Source: Amanita rubescens (Eukaryota > Basidiomycota > Agaricomycetes > Agaricales > Amanitaceae). From it: 64,000 nucleotides of DNA. The notes under the pieces are model-generated. The model ran no database searches. It was given only the letters and a program-made list of their open reading frames with translations, and was not told the origin of the DNA. The stretch spans positions 1 through 64,000 of the forward strand of contig WION01000049.1 of assembly GCA_015039365.1 (NCBI GenBank). The letters run 5' to 3'. Of the stretch, positions 1 through 13,029 are shown piece by piece (position 1 is the stretch's first letter; each line of letters starts with the position of its first letter). The position numbers were made by a program, and so were the translations under genes.

Positions 1-185
1 GGTATATTGGCCAGCTACATCCCCGGAATCCATGCTCACTTCACCAGTGCTCTAGCAAGAACGAAAAACAAAGGGCGTCTGGCGGCTCAGATTCGTCAAG
101 TCAAGAACAACGAAGGTCTTGTGTGTGTCGCGGTCAAACTTCTTGGAACGGATGTTTCCGTCTTGCAAATCGTATGGATGACCAC
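1..185 (+). pseudogene. Broken fragment of a DMT/EamA transporter gene
   Basis: Translation in this stretch gives VKNNEGL, then VAVKLLG and VSVLQIVW. These match the N-terminus of the intact DMT transporter at 4643-5823 (IKNNEGL, VAVKFLG, VSVLQIVW). About a dozen residues of the first membrane helix are missing between the two blocks, and nothing recognisable follows position 185. The fragment may continue to the left of the window. It is read as a truncated, decayed paralog, not an expressed gene. Confidence 0.65.
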
Positions 186-1895
186 TCCCCCTCTGGCAGC
201 GACAGCCCTGGCCCCCGGCGACTCTAGCTCAGGCCACGACCTGTCTCATTGCTCAAGTCGCTCTGGGATGCACGGTGCACTACTTTTAATGGTGAGTGTT
301 ATTTCCCACTGCTTTATTTACTGCTGACGGTCCCCGCACCGCGGTCCACTCCCAGCCAACACAACTTCTCCTTCGCCCTGGCCTTTGCTCACTGCTTGCC
401 GACGTGCCCAGTCCCTCCACGCTTGATGCCACGCCCCAGTGCTCCAATCCGCAATGAACGACAACTCGCTGCTTATTGATGCCACCCTTCCACGCCCAGT
501 GATTCCAGCCGCCTATGTCCCTACCAGCCGCCTGCTCACCCTCTTGTGCGGGACGCTCGCCACCGCCGCATTATCTTCACCATTGTTGCTACATGTGCAC
601 TTTCTGGCATCCACGAAACAATTTCGAAGAAAAAGATACCATTGGAAATGATATTATCTATCATTGACACTAACACGGACGCCGTAAAGGTAAGCGATAA
701 CGAACACCCATACGCGTGATAAAATTAAAATAATGGATCCTTTTTGCAGCGCATGGGTCGATCACTCGTCGTACGACCTCGAGTCAGAAACATATGGCCC
801 TCTCCTCAACGGTAAACCGGTACAACGCAGACGAATTAAGTTCCGAGGAAACACCATCAGAATTTAAAATAGATAATCGACGTGTTAGTGATTGGGTTCA
901 ATATCATATAAATCCGCAGCCTGGGGTTTCATGCCATTCGGCGAATATATTCACTTGCATGTAAAATTCGACAAATTGAACAGCCCTTTCTGATTGGATG
1001 ATGACTGGACAATGGTAACGTTGGCGGATGACTAAATAACTTGCGTATTCTTGAAATTGTATTAGTACGAAATTTGTCATGTGCTAGGAGCATGACGGCA
1101 GACTCTAAGGTTGCTGCGGATGAAGGCAGCGCTCAGAAACAAATTCCTATTATACATTGTAGTGGTCTATAACTTCATCTTGGAGTCGCACAGATTTCCA
1201 TCCAGATGATAATACAGTACTTGACTTTGAATCACGATCACGATTTGATCAAGTGATAACAATAACTAGTCACCTATTCCACGGCCGTTCACGAGCGATC
1301 ACTAATGATCACCAATGATCATTAGTGATCATTCCCCACTCACTACACCCTCCGAGGGTCATATAAACGTTGTCGATGATGAGCCGCTCAGCCGTCACTT
1401 GAGGAATGTTACGTCAGCGATTGTGATCACGCGATCACGCGACTGATCGCGTCCACTTTTGGCATGCCATCCACGACCGAGCCAGCGCGACGGTTCTTTT
1501 TTTGCAGGTCTAATAATTGTTCTCAAATTAAAATTGGTACATCACGAGCATGATGATAAATCACCAGCTTCGCTCGCTTTGCTTCTTACACTTATCTTCA
1601 CTCCTTGCCTTGTCCAAAGATAGGTTCGTTTACTTATCTCTCCGAGCCTTGATCTCCTTTGACAAAGACGGTTACACAGAATTGGGATGACTTGCCGCTA
1701 TTTATAGTCGCAACGCATTTCTTACCGAGCTCGTTATGCAATGATATCTCTCTTACTACGACGACGGCACGTGTCAACACGCCATGAAACCTCTTGCACC
1801 AATTCCTTGGTATACGCATCGGAGAAGGTCCGGAGGCGCTTTCACACTACATAAAGAGCGAAGCAGCCGACCATCTTTCCCTACAATTTCTTTCA
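186..1895. other. Intergenic stretch with no supported gene
   Basis: Short open frames occur at 249-651, but they lack family signatures and splice logic. From about 1220 to 1460 the DNA is crowded with GATC-containing words, including a perfect 34-bp inverted repeat listed separately. The last few hundred bases should hold the promoter and leader of the monooxygenase gene that begins at 1896. No RNA gene was seen. Confidence 0.5.
1297..1330. repeat. Perfect 34-bp inverted repeat (15-bp arms, 4-nt loop)
   Basis: The arms read gatcactaatgatca and its exact reverse complement, separated by ccaa. Further GATC/GATCA words lie on both sides (1225-1260 and 1425-1455). It sits about 570 bp upstream of the monooxygenase start. 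It could be a transcription-factor operator or a cruciform; the sequence does not decide. Confidence 0.7.
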
Positions 1896-4459
<2,564 letters not shown>

Positions 4460-4642
4460 TGATAGATAGCATCGTAGCCCCTATGTTGTAAAGTTAAGGT
4501 TTTGCAAAAACAGCTCGTTCCTGAATTTGATTCTCGCCAAGCCGTATACATACACTTGTCATATGTCCATGTCCCTGGCATCACATGAGACTCAGAAACC
4601 CGTATGTCCGGCATGAAAACTCACATGGGACTTCCCATCTGA

Positions 4643-5823
4643 ATGAGTAATGAGTATTCCACGTCTTATCACACCATGAAGAACCACTTCGACTCGCTCC
4701 GAGCTCATATCAAGAACAATGAAGGTCTACTCCTGATCATAGCCTCTGAAGCGTTCTTTGCCTTGGTAGGCGTCGCCGTCAAATTTCTCGGAATGAACGT
4801 TTCCGTCCTACAAATCGTATGGATTCGAATGACGATAACCTACATCTGTTCCATCGCCTACATGTTCTACGCCCAAATCCCTTCCCCCCTCCTCGGTCCT
4901 CCCGGAACTCGAATCTTACTATGCTTTAGAGGACTAACCGGGTTCTTTGGGATCTTCGGACTCTACTTTTCACTCCAGTATCTCTCGTTATCGGACGCTA
5001 TCGTGTTGACGTTTCTTACTCCGTTGTGTTCGGCGATAGTTGGGTGGGTTTTTCTCAAGGAAAAGATGGAGGTGAGGGAGGTTGTGGCGGGGTTGGTGAG
5101 TTTGGTGGGGGTGGTTTTGATTGCTCGTCCGCCGTTTTTATTTTTGAGCGCCGCGGTGCCGGGACTCGGAGGTCCTACTACTGATTTGAATTCGGAGTTG
5201 CGTCGGGCCGTGGTTGAGAAGGGAGTGACGACGGCGCAGAGGATGGTGGCGGTGGGGGTTGCGTTAAGTGGTGTTGCTGGGGTGACGTGTGAATGTGAGT
5301 GGCCAGGTCTGTTGAGGGTCGTGGCACGGATCTGACCCCGAGGTGCAAGACAATTTGATCCGCGTTATTGGAAAACGTGCGCATCCGTTACACAATATCG
5401 TGTACCTCGCGGCTTTTTGCGTCGTTTCGTCATCCATAGGGTGATTTGTTTCTTCCCATCTCGGACCGCTGTGGGCTAACTGGCATGGTTAGGATGGCTA
5501 TAGCGCGTACGCCGATCGTGGTTCCCACGCGGTGGTCGTTGATTGGTCTTTTGGTGTTGGTTGGGGTGTTTGGTCTTTTTGCGCAGACGTTAATGACGAT
5601 GGGGTTTCAAAGGGAAAAGGTGGGACGTGCGTCGATGGGGGTGTATACTGGGATTGTGTATGCATTAGGGTTTGGGTGGGTGTTTTTTGGGAGTGTGCCA
5701 GGGGTGTTGTCAATGCTTGGGACGGTGTTGATATTGGGCTCAGCGGTGTATGTTGTTTTGGCAAGGGGTCCAGAAGAAGAAAAAAGTGATGTTGAAGTGG
5801 GTTTGTTGGAAGGAGAAAAATGA
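4643..5823 (+). CDS. Drug/metabolite transporter (EamA family) membrane protein
   Basis: Three exons (4643-5294, 5350-5440, 5493-5823) join to 357 codons. Removing the two introns rejoins the second half, giving IRVIGKRAHPLHNIVYLAAF. The protein has alternating hydrophobic helices in the two-repeat EamA pattern: LLIIASEAFFALVGVAVKF early, ALGFGWVFFGSVPGVLSMLG near the end. It closes with a short acidic cytoplasmic tail (EEEKSDVEVGLLEGEK). Family members export or exchange small metabolites or nucleotide sugars across membranes; the substrate cannot be told. It lies 180 bp downstream of the monooxygenase in the same direction, so joint use in aromatic metabolism is possible but inferred. A decayed paralog is at the left edge of the window. 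Confidence 0.88.
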
Positions 5824-5828
5824 CAAGA

Positions 5829-6206
5829 TTATTTTTTATTGCTAATATCCTCGCTCTCCTGACTCGCTGCACTTCCCAAACCTTCAAAACGTCTACGAAA
5901 CCTGCCCAGTCTGCCCGTTGCCTGTTCCTCGTCCTCCATGGTGCTGTCTGTGAGCCACATGCGGGTGTTCCATACAGGGTTGTTTGTTGTGTCCCGCGTA
6001 AGACGGATACGGGAACGCGGGGATGTGGTCCAGTGAGTGAACGAGGTGCCGTCTGAGCGAATGACGAGTTGTGGGTATTTTGGCACGACTGGATTTGGAA
6101 GGGTTGGCCTGCGCCTGCGCCAGACGTGGGTACGTCCGTAGGGAGAGGACGAGACGGGACGGACGAAAGGCGGGAGGATGATGACGGGGACAGAGAATTT
6201 GAGCAT
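5829..6206 (-). CDS. MRPL36: Mitochondrial large-subunit ribosomal protein bL31m
   Basis: A single exon of 125 residues, convergent with the DMT transporter (stop codons about 5 bp apart). The core has YPQLVIRSDGTSFTHW, then RIRLTRDTTNNPVWN, then a GRLGRFRRRFEGLG block. The same order (SDGS, IRL..D..NNP.WN, G.L.RF.R) defines the fungal mitochondrial bL31 protein known in yeast as Mrpl36. The N-terminus (MLKFSVPVIILPPFVRPVSS, then RTHVWRRRR) is basic, hydrophobic and free of acidic residues, as expected for a mitochondrial targeting presequence; that favours the ATG at 6206. The open frame extends further upstream, but those residues are not family-like. It is divergent from the PH-CRIB gene at 6264, with only 57 bp between the two starts. 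Confidence 0.83.
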   Translation of the reverse strand: MLKFSVPVIILPPFVRPVSSSPYGRTHVWRRRRPTLPNPVVPKYPQLVIRSDGTSFTHWTTSPRSRIRLTRDTTNNPVWNTRMWLTDSTMEDEEQATGRLGRFRRRFEGLGSAASQESEDISNKK

Positions 6207-6263
6207 GGGATATTTGGCGTTGTTTGTGTCCTTTACAGCTGTGCGTGAGCTAAATATATCAGC

Positions 6264-6795
6264 ATGGATCTTGTAACCTATCTGGTCTGTGCTCGCCGGT
6301 CTGCGGCTGAGCCACCGTCCAACGACGAGCCACATGAGGTCGTGCGCAGTGGAATTGTGCGTATGAAGCGCGATGGACTGTTTGCAGGGTGGAGAGAAAA
6401 GTGGATGGTGCTCCAGGGCGATACTCTGACGTTCTACAATACTGGGGTGGGTGTTGCTGTGCTGAGTTGAGTTGACTTTTGCTAATTCTCCGTAGACACC
6501 GCGCCGGATAAAGACGGGTGTGATCCAGTTAAAGGATGTGGACCGAATTGAACGAGTGGATGCAAAGCCATATTGCCTCGAACTAGAAGCAAATGGGCGG
6601 CGATACTTGGTTGCATTGAAGAGCGACGGGGAGTTATATGAATGGCAAGATGAAGTTTACGTTCGAAGTGGAAGTGGTGGATTCAGTCAACCATTTGGTT
6701 TTGCTCACGTAGGTCATGTTGGATGGGACGCACCATCAGGTGGATTTACGGTCGTCGGGGCAACGGCACAGGCCGCCGCCCGCCTCCTTAGTTAG
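6264..6795 (+). CDS. Short PH-domain protein with a CRIB remnant, partial paralog of the PAK kinase
   Basis: Two exons (6264-6446, 6496-6795) give 160 residues. The PH domain reads SGIVRMKRDGLFAGWREKW, VLQGDTLTFYNT, then IERVDAKPYCLELEANGRRY and DGELYEWQDEVY. It ends in a degenerate CRIB-like FAHVGHVGWDAPSGGFT, matching [17 protein letters not shown] of the neighbouring PAK gene. No kinase domain follows; the frame stops 27 bp before the PAK start. It is either a real small phosphoinositide/GTPase-binding protein or the N-terminal half of a duplicated PAK gene. The open frame and conserved PH residues favour recent function, but expression is unknown. Confidence 0.6.
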
Positions 6796-6821
6796 CGTGG
6801 GAATGTATTGTAGCTTCTCTC

Positions 6822-9414
6822 ATGTCATTCCATCCCATCTCCGCCTCATCGCTTACTCCCTCCCGCCCCGCTCCCCCAGCTCCTAATAGGCGTCCAACTG
6901 ACCCGCTCACTGGCTCTTACTCGGGCATCGGAGCAACACCAGGCGGTGATACTTTCGCGACAGGCATCATCAGAAGTGGCTTCCTCACCATCAAAGAGGA
7001 GGGAGGCTTCTCGAGTTGGATATGGAAGACAAAATGGGTTGTTCTCAAAGAGCAGGCAATCACCATCCATAAATCAGAGGTCCGTCGCTTCTACTTTCCT
7101 TCTTTCGTCTTTCATGCCCTCCCTAGTTCGCTCCGCCTCAGCTTATCATCTACCTCCGTGACATTTCAAACATCGAGCGCATCGACCTCAAGCCCTACTG
7201 TCTGCTTCTAGAAGCAAAGGAAAAACGTTTCTATCTATCCCTTAAAGGCGACGAGGAGCTTTACGGATGGCAGGACGACGTCTACGCACGCACACCAATG
7301 GGCGCTAGCGGTCCCACCAATTTTGTCCATAAAATCCATGTCGGCTTCGACCCTATCTCAGGCGCGTTTACCGTGCGTGTTCATCTATCAAATCCCGCTT
7401 TTTTACTTACCCCCCTTCAGGGTATGCCTGATCAATGGGCCAAATTGCTCACCAAATCCAACATCACAAAGGAAGACTATGCCAGAGACCCTCAAGCTGT
7501 GCTCGACGTGCTCGAGTTTTACACCGATCATAAAAAACGCGAGATGGATGATCTAGGCGCTCCACCCCGCTTTGATCGCGGCACGGGGCTCGGCGGACTC
7601 GCCGCTACTGCCTCCCGTTCCGAGCCGACCTTGAACACAAACGAAAGTCTATCCAACTCTGCCAAAGCCGCGCTCGAACTCGTCAATGGATCGAGCAAGT
7701 CAACGGTTCCGAGGTCGCCTTTACCCCCAACGCCCCCTCAACAACATGCCACAGCAGCGGGATCTCTCCAATCTTCTAGGCCTGCTCCGCCTAGACCGAC
7801 CTATGCCGGCTCACGACCTTTACCTCCTACCTCGACTACCTCGTCTACGCCGGGTAGTGGGCCCCCGACACCCAAGCTCGAACACGTGCCCTCTGCGGCG
7901 GATCTTCAGGCTAGGCAGAAGCAGTCGGCCAAGGTCGCTGCCGTTCCGATGAGGAAGGAAACTTCGACATCGGAGAGGGATCTGATGTGGACGCAGCAGC
8001 AATCGTCGGTGGAAGATTTGGAGAGGCAGAGGAAGGAAAAGGTTTTGGAGCAGAGAGCGAGGGAGGAACAGCGGTTGCAAGAGCAGCGACAGCGGGACAA
8101 GGAGCGTGAACGAGAGCGAGAGAGAGAAAGGGAAAGAGAAAGGGAAAGGGAGAGGGACAGAGAGAGGGAGAGGGACAGAGAAAGGGAGAGGGAAAGAGAA
8201 AGGGAGAGGGAGAGGGAACGCGAAAAGGAACGCGAACGCGAACGAGCTGCCACTCCTAACATCCCTACGACGACTATTAAACCTCTTCAGCCTGTCAAAA
8301 AAGTACACATTCAACACGACGAAAAGCCCGTCAAGGTGGCGATGGCTCCTGGATCTGTGGCCGCAGCAGCAGCCGCGCTCGAGAAGCCCAAGGAGAAGCC
8401 CAAGGAACAGAGGATCAGCACGATGACCGAGGTGCAGATTATGGAAAAGCTTCATAATGTCGTGTCGAAGGATGATCCGAAGCAGCTCTACTCCAAGATC
8501 AAGAAGGTCGGACAAGGCGCGTCTGGGCACGTGTACGTCGCCAAGACGTTGCTTACGGGCAAGAAGGTGGCGATCAAGGAGATGGATCTTGCTCAACAAC
8601 CGCGCAAGGAGCTGATTGTGAATGAAATCATGGTCATGAAGGAGAGTCAACATCCAAACATTGTGAATTTTTTGGATTCGTATCTTGTGAAGAATAACGA
8701 GTTGTGGGTGGTGATGGAGTATATGGAGGGGGGTGCGTTGACGGATATTATTGAAAATAATTCGTTGGAGGAGGATCAGATTTCGAGTATTTGTTTCGAG
8801 GTGAGAGTCGGTTTTTCGTTGGTGTTCGTGGCTAATCCGACTGTGCGGTTAGACGTGCAAAGGTTTGGGACATTTGCATAGTCAGAGCATTATCCATCGG
8901 GATATCAAATCTGACAACGTGTTGCTCGACGCTCAGGGACGAGTCAAAATCAGTGAGTTCGCGCGTCCGCACTGATCCTTTTCTGACACCCTCGCCCACA
9001 GCCGACTTTGGGTTTTGCGCCAAACTGACCGACCAAAAATCGAAACGAGCCACGATGGTCGGTACGCCGTACTGGATGGCGCCTGAAGTGGTCAAACAAA
9101 AAGAGTATGGGGCCAAAGTCGACATTTGGTCTCTCGGCATCATGGCGATTGAGATGATCGAGAACGAGCCTCCGTATTTGGACGAAGAGCCACTGAAAGC
9201 GCTATACCTGATTGCGACGAACGGGACGCCGACGCTCAAGAAGCCAGACGCGCTGAGTCGGGAGCTCAAATCGTTTTTGGCCGTGTGTCTCTGCGTGGAT
9301 GTATCGAGTCGAGCGACGGCTGCCGAGTTACTTGAACACGAATTTTTGAGAAAGGCGTGTGCGCTTTCGGGGTTGGCACCGCTTTTGAGGTTTAGATCGA
9401 AGCAGGCTACATGA
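6822..9414 (+). CDS. cla4: Cla4-type p21-activated protein kinase (PH-CRIB-STE20 kinase)
   Basis: Five exons (6822-7079, 7142-7372, 7421-8800, 8853-8952, 9002-9414) encode 793 residues. A PH domain covers about residues 48-140. A CRIB motif ([14 protein letters not shown] plus [10 protein letters not shown]) at about 150-175 binds Rho GTPases such as Cdc42. A Pro/Ser-rich linker and a nearly pure Arg-Glu repeat (about 390-440) follow. The kinase domain spans about 520-770, with GQGASG loop, VAIKEMDL lysine, HRDIKSDN catalytic loop, DFGFCAKL and the activation segment [17 protein letters not shown]-kinase order is diagnostic of the Cla4 branch, which acts at the plasma membrane in polarity, septation and morphogenesis. 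All splice junctions keep frame and all catalytic residues are present. Two decayed pieces of its kinase exon lie downstream at 12744 and 17201. Confidence 0.92.
8100..8250 (+). repeat. Arg-Glu-rich coding low-complexity tract in the PAK gene
   Basis: About 150 bp of purine-only DNA (agagag/gaaagg words) encodes alternating Arg and Glu, about 45 residues, predicted to form a highly charged single helix. Its length is likely polymorphic because the DNA is a degenerate microsatellite. It separates the CRIB half from the kinase half. Confidence 0.8.
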
Positions 9415-9640
9415 AGAAGTTATTAATTTTTTTTGGAAGTGGATTTGGTACGTATAACGAGGATATACCAGATGATTGACGGTGTACGCTTGTTGTTGTT
9501 TTTTACGAGTATACCTATACCTACACCTACATATATCTCTCTTTATTTTTTTCTTCTTTGGATTTGATTGTTGTGTGAGGCGAGCTGGTTACATAAGGGT
9601 CGCTTGCGTGCATTTCGGATGTAGCCTCCGATCTTGTTCG
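9415..9640. other. 3-prime flank of the PAK gene
   Basis: AT-rich, with runs of T and the pyrimidine-rich tatacc/tacacc words seen again behind several membrane-family copies. No gene is visible. The block that is repeated later in the array starts at about 9620-9640. Confidence 0.4.
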
Positions 9641-10093
9641 TAGTTCTCCCTTATCCGTACGTCTCAGCTGGCGAGGTTATAGCTTAATCTCCCACACACA
9701 CACACGTCCGCCCCACGCCCCTGCCAAGCGGAGTTGAGCAGTTTCGCACGATCAATCAACTTCTTATTTTATTAACTTACTCGATTCAGGCGATGTTCCA
9801 GACTTCCAGTCGAATTGCAACAGAACCACGAGTTGTGCCACGGTCTTTACACACAATGCCATGGCCTGATTACAGACGGACGATTGGAAAATTTCGACGA
9901 GGTTATGAGTTGAATAGATGTTAATTACTGGTCGGTATTCATCAAGTACGCATTTAGCGCGTGCTCGGGAAAGGTACAGCACAGTTTACTAAGTAAGTAA
10001 GTGCGCACAGCCTCCCACTGTTCTAAAGAGAATAGATCCACGCTCAGGCACTCACCTATTCTTCCACATCTTCCTCTGCTCTGTAGAGCCCTG
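9640..10093 (+). repeat. Upstream block of array unit A, repeated at 13030-13438 and 17390-17600
   Basis: This block (CA-repeat, then a word with ccaagcggagttgagcag, then a stretch reading CNRTTSCATVFTHNA in one frame) recurs almost unchanged before copy B and, more diverged, at 17390-17600. It looks like the tail of an unidentified coding sequence carried along by duplication. Its last 90 bp are the leader of copy A. The shared CA and pyrimidine tracts may have helped unequal exchange. Confidence 0.6.
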
Positions 10094-11337
10094 ATGCTAG
10101 CGGCCGTCACCATCCTTGCTCAGGATTCAAGCAATGTACCAAACTGCACAGATAACCAATACAACTGGGTAAGCGCGCGTCTAGTACATTCCTCCTGCTG
10201 GATCAACACTGGCCGGAGTAGACATATAACTCGCTGGATCAGAGTCCCTGTTACGTAGCTGTCGCTCTAATCTCGATGGTCAACGCTGGACAAAGTGGGA
10301 TACTTTTCTGATAACTGTATCTATTCCTCAGTTGAGCTAATGTGGTTTTTCTAGCATATACCCTCCCCTCTGTTACATTTCTGGGACAAATCTACGGCCT
10401 CGAGCCTGGTTCAAACACCTTATACTTTTGTAATACCGTCTGGTACTCCTTGCTTTCGGCGTGTGCTCTGTGTCAGGATGGGTCCTGGTTCACGTACGTT
10501 CGCCTGCATTTCCAGGTCAGAATCGTGGACTTGACTCGTTCATCAGATGGCCGGTTTACTCACAAAATTGCAGCCAGACGTATTTGATGGAGTAAGTTCA
10601 ATCATTGGCAGTGCAAGATAGCGCTATTAAAACAGATCTCTAGGTATCCCGGTCCCATCCCTTCAAATACTAGTGTGCCAACTTGGGCTTTTTTAAATGT
10701 GACGGTGTGTACTACTGGACGACAATTTTGTGTCTTCTGATGAGTTACTGAGAAATGAAGGCAACCAACGACAATTTTGACCCTGCAAAGGCATCTAGCC
10801 TCGCTGGTGCGTCTCACTAGAATTGAAGCACAGGCGCCTTGACTAATATCTATTGGTATAGTTGCACCTAGTCCGACTTCTTCGGCATCAACTTCTTCGG
10901 CAGCGACATCTTCAACATCGACATCTTCGACATCGACATCGACATCCCATCCAACTCCTAACACATCTAAGGTTGGTGCTATCGCAGGTGGTACCATCGG
11001 AGGTTTCGTCATAGCGTTGCTCGTTCTGACACTCCTGTTCTATCTCCATAAAAGGCACAACGGGACTACTCCGGCCCCCGTTCCGCTAACCGAACGTTCG
11101 ATATCCATGCGGATAGTGCCCTCTCAGGAACTCTACGTGAGTACTTCCGTTGTCGCTGTTTTACTTGGGATGCTAGTGCAAAGACGATAGAATTCTGACG
11201 AAATCTTTCCCATCCCACCGACAAGGACACCACAGGACGAAGTGCTTTCTGGCCCTCGGCGTCCATCTGGGCAACCCCCACGACGTTTAGTGCACTCCAT
11301 ACAAACGGATTCCGGTACAACGTGGTATTCAGAATAA
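10094..11337 (+). CDS. Cys-rich single-pass membrane protein, family copy A (type-1 tail)
   Basis: Eight exons read through without stops. Order: short hydrophobic start (MLAAVTILAQ), NCTDNQYNW, then YNSLDQSPCYVA. The third coding exon holds FCNTVWYSLLSACALCQDGS; then WPVYSQNCSQTYLME, YPGPIPSNTSVPTWAFLNVT and ATNDNFDPAKASSLA follow. A Ser/Thr stalk, the Gly-rich membrane helix AIAGGTIGGFVIALLVLTLL and a basic stop-transfer HKRH come next. The type-1 tail ends QTDSGTTWYSE. The signal peptide is shorter than in copy G because upstream stops force the ATG at 10094, so secretion efficiency is uncertain. I know no characterised function for the family; the layout resembles fungal cell-surface sensors (signal peptide, Cys-rich head, Ser/Thr stalk, one helix). 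Confidence 0.7.
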
Positions 11338-11344
11338 TTCAAGT

Positions 11345-11825
11345 TGTAGTTTAAGGCATCCTTCTTTTCCAAGTGGAGCGATTGTTTCAGGGAGTATTCA
11401 CCCATCTTTAAGGATACGTGGCTGTATGTGGGGAAGTTATTGTCAGCGAAAGACAGTCCTAGTTATGTGCGAGACTCTTTGGCCTTTGTTGTGTTTTATG
11501 AGTATACCTATATACCTCAGTGTGCCTTTTTACAAATTCTGTTCCCTTTTTTTTACCAGTAGCTTGGTTTCTCAGTATCATAACAAAGGGGAGTTGTGTA
11601 TGAATATAGACGTTGAGCTTGTAACGTAACCTTGTATGATAAAACTTTATTGTCGGGCGCGGGACTCGGAATGTTCAGACGGTCATGACCTCCAGTCGAC
11701 GGCAAGTTCTTATGGACTACGCAGATTCTCAGCCAGTGGTACTATTCGGCCTGATACTGAAATTTTAACAGTGATTTGCATATTTATTCGGTATTTCGCG
11801 GGCTCGATAACGTTGTTTGTAGGGA
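11345..11825. other. Spacer between copy A and the GNAT gene
   Basis: Contains the copy-A 3-prime flank (words such as aaggatacgtggct and tatgtggggaagttatt), which recurs after copies B and C. AT-rich, with no supported gene. Confidence 0.4.
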
Positions 11826-11873
11826 ATGAATCAAGCATGTAGACAGGCTCAGGAAGTGCGCCAAAATTCGGCA

Positions 11874-12713
11874 ATGTCCAAACCTGTCCAAATAAAATAC
11901 CGTGATGGCAGTGTGCTCCCCACCATGGAGTCGCTCCTTATCGAACATTACCGCTACCTAGCTCCTCATTGTGCAACAATACCTATCCCACAGTGCCTCC
12001 AAAGTCGCATCTCCTACATACTCGACCTCCGAAACTCCACCTTTCCCCGACACTTCTCGAACGCGATTCACATCTTCCTTCGCGATTCCTTCATTGATCA
12101 TGACATATCGACCTTCGCAAGCAATCTTTTAAAGCATAGTACCTTATCCAGTGTCGAGGCCGACTCTACAACACCAGCTCAGCAGAAGGGTTGCATTCAC
12201 ATTATTTCCTCTCGTGAGCCACCCTTACTCCCACATCACGAGGGGATTTCTGTTGTCGTCTCGCATCCATCGTACGCACTGCGCTGGTGTCAAGGCAGGG
12301 TCGTATCGATGCGTTGCCAGCATCCCTCCAACGTCGTCATTCAGGACGGGACATGCTACTTTAAAGCACGCTTTCCAGCAAAATCTACACTCCCCGATAA
12401 CGAGACAACTCTGGTACTCTCCCTTTCTGGAGTTCCTGTTGCCCACATACAGTTCTTATGTATGACCTCGCACACGAATGCACATGCCAATGAGGGTCTG
12501 ACACTGATAACCGGACTGGAGGTAGAAGAGGAGTATCGTGGTCAGGGATACGCAAGACTCCTATGCGGACATGTCATTGCTGAACATAGCGCGCATGGGG
12601 ATGTGTGGGTAGCAGCAAACGTGAGCAACTTTGAGGCAGTGGGACTCTATGCTCGTATGGGATTTAGAATTGAGGGAATGTGGTACGATTTAGATGTCTT
12701 TCTAGCGGAGTAG
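11874..12713 (+). CDS. GNAT-family N-acetyltransferase
   Basis: One uninterrupted exon of 279 residues from MSKPVQIKYRDG. The frame also allows a 16-codon longer start at 11826, but the added residues look like leader sequence. The C-terminal 80 residues form the acetyl-CoA fold: LITGLEVEEEYRGQGYARLL carries the acetyl-CoA pyrophosphate loop (RGQGYA), followed by ANVSNFEAVGLYARMGFRIE, the typical beta5-alpha4 end. The N-terminal two thirds are unassigned, as in many fungal GNAT proteins that acetylate small molecules. Substrate unknown. It is the only unrelated gene inside the left array and may have been trapped by the expansion. Confidence 0.8.
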   Translation: MSKPVQIKYRDGSVLPTMESLLIEHYRYLAPHCATIPIPQCLQSRISYILDLRNSTFPRHFSNAIHIFLRDSFIDHDISTFASNLLKHSTLSSVEADSTTPAQQKGCIHIISSREPPLLPHHEGISVVVSHPSYALRWCQGRVVSMRCQHPSNVVIQDGTCYFKARFPAKSTLPDNETTLVLSLSGVPVAHIQFLCMTSHTNAHANEGLTLITGLEVEEEYRGQGYARLLCGHVIAEHSAHGDVWVAANVSNFEAVGLYARMGFRIEGMWYDLDVFLAE

Positions 12714-12743
12714 TAGTGGTGCGCACGGTTGATTTGTGGTCGC

Positions 12744-12869
12744 TGGATGGCCGGTCAAACAAAAAGAGCCCGGTGCCAAAGTCGACATCTGGTCTCTTGG
12801 TATCATCGCAATCAAGACGATCGAGACGATCGCGAACTGGAGGCATTTGGACGAAGAGCCGCAATATAC
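12744..12869 (+). pseudogene. Decayed fragment of the PAK kinase exon (fragment 1)
   Basis: Translation gives [20 protein letters not shown] and LDEEPQYT, matching [20 protein letters not shown] and [10 protein letters not shown] in the kinase lobe of the gene at 6822-9414 (parent DNA about 9055-9205). Relative to the parent it has lost a 10-bp stretch before the GGATGG word plus other short pieces. It is followed by sequence like the PAK 3-prime flank (ccaagcgga, agtttcgcacgat). No catalytic loop is present. Clearly non-functional as a kinase. Confidence 0.85.
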
Positions 12870-13029
12870 ACCTATTACTTTTGCCCTACTATTTTTTCTC
12901 TTTGGAATCTTGTCGGATTTGATGTCGTTCGGAGTCCGCCAAGCGGAATTTAGTCAGTAGTTTCGCACGATTGATCCAATGTTATGTAAGCCGCTCCAAG
13001 ACTGCTCCGTAAGACTGGGTAGGAGTCTG

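Noticed and set aside
5498..5887. A 129-codon frame on the - strand
   Set aside because: Antisense to the third exon of the DMT transporter; composition is explained by that exon.
7820..8653. Long - strand open frames rich in Leu/Ser/Phe opposite the PAK gene
   Set aside because: They are the reverse complement of the Arg-Glu repeat and GC-rich coding exon; no family match and the + strand gene is convincing.
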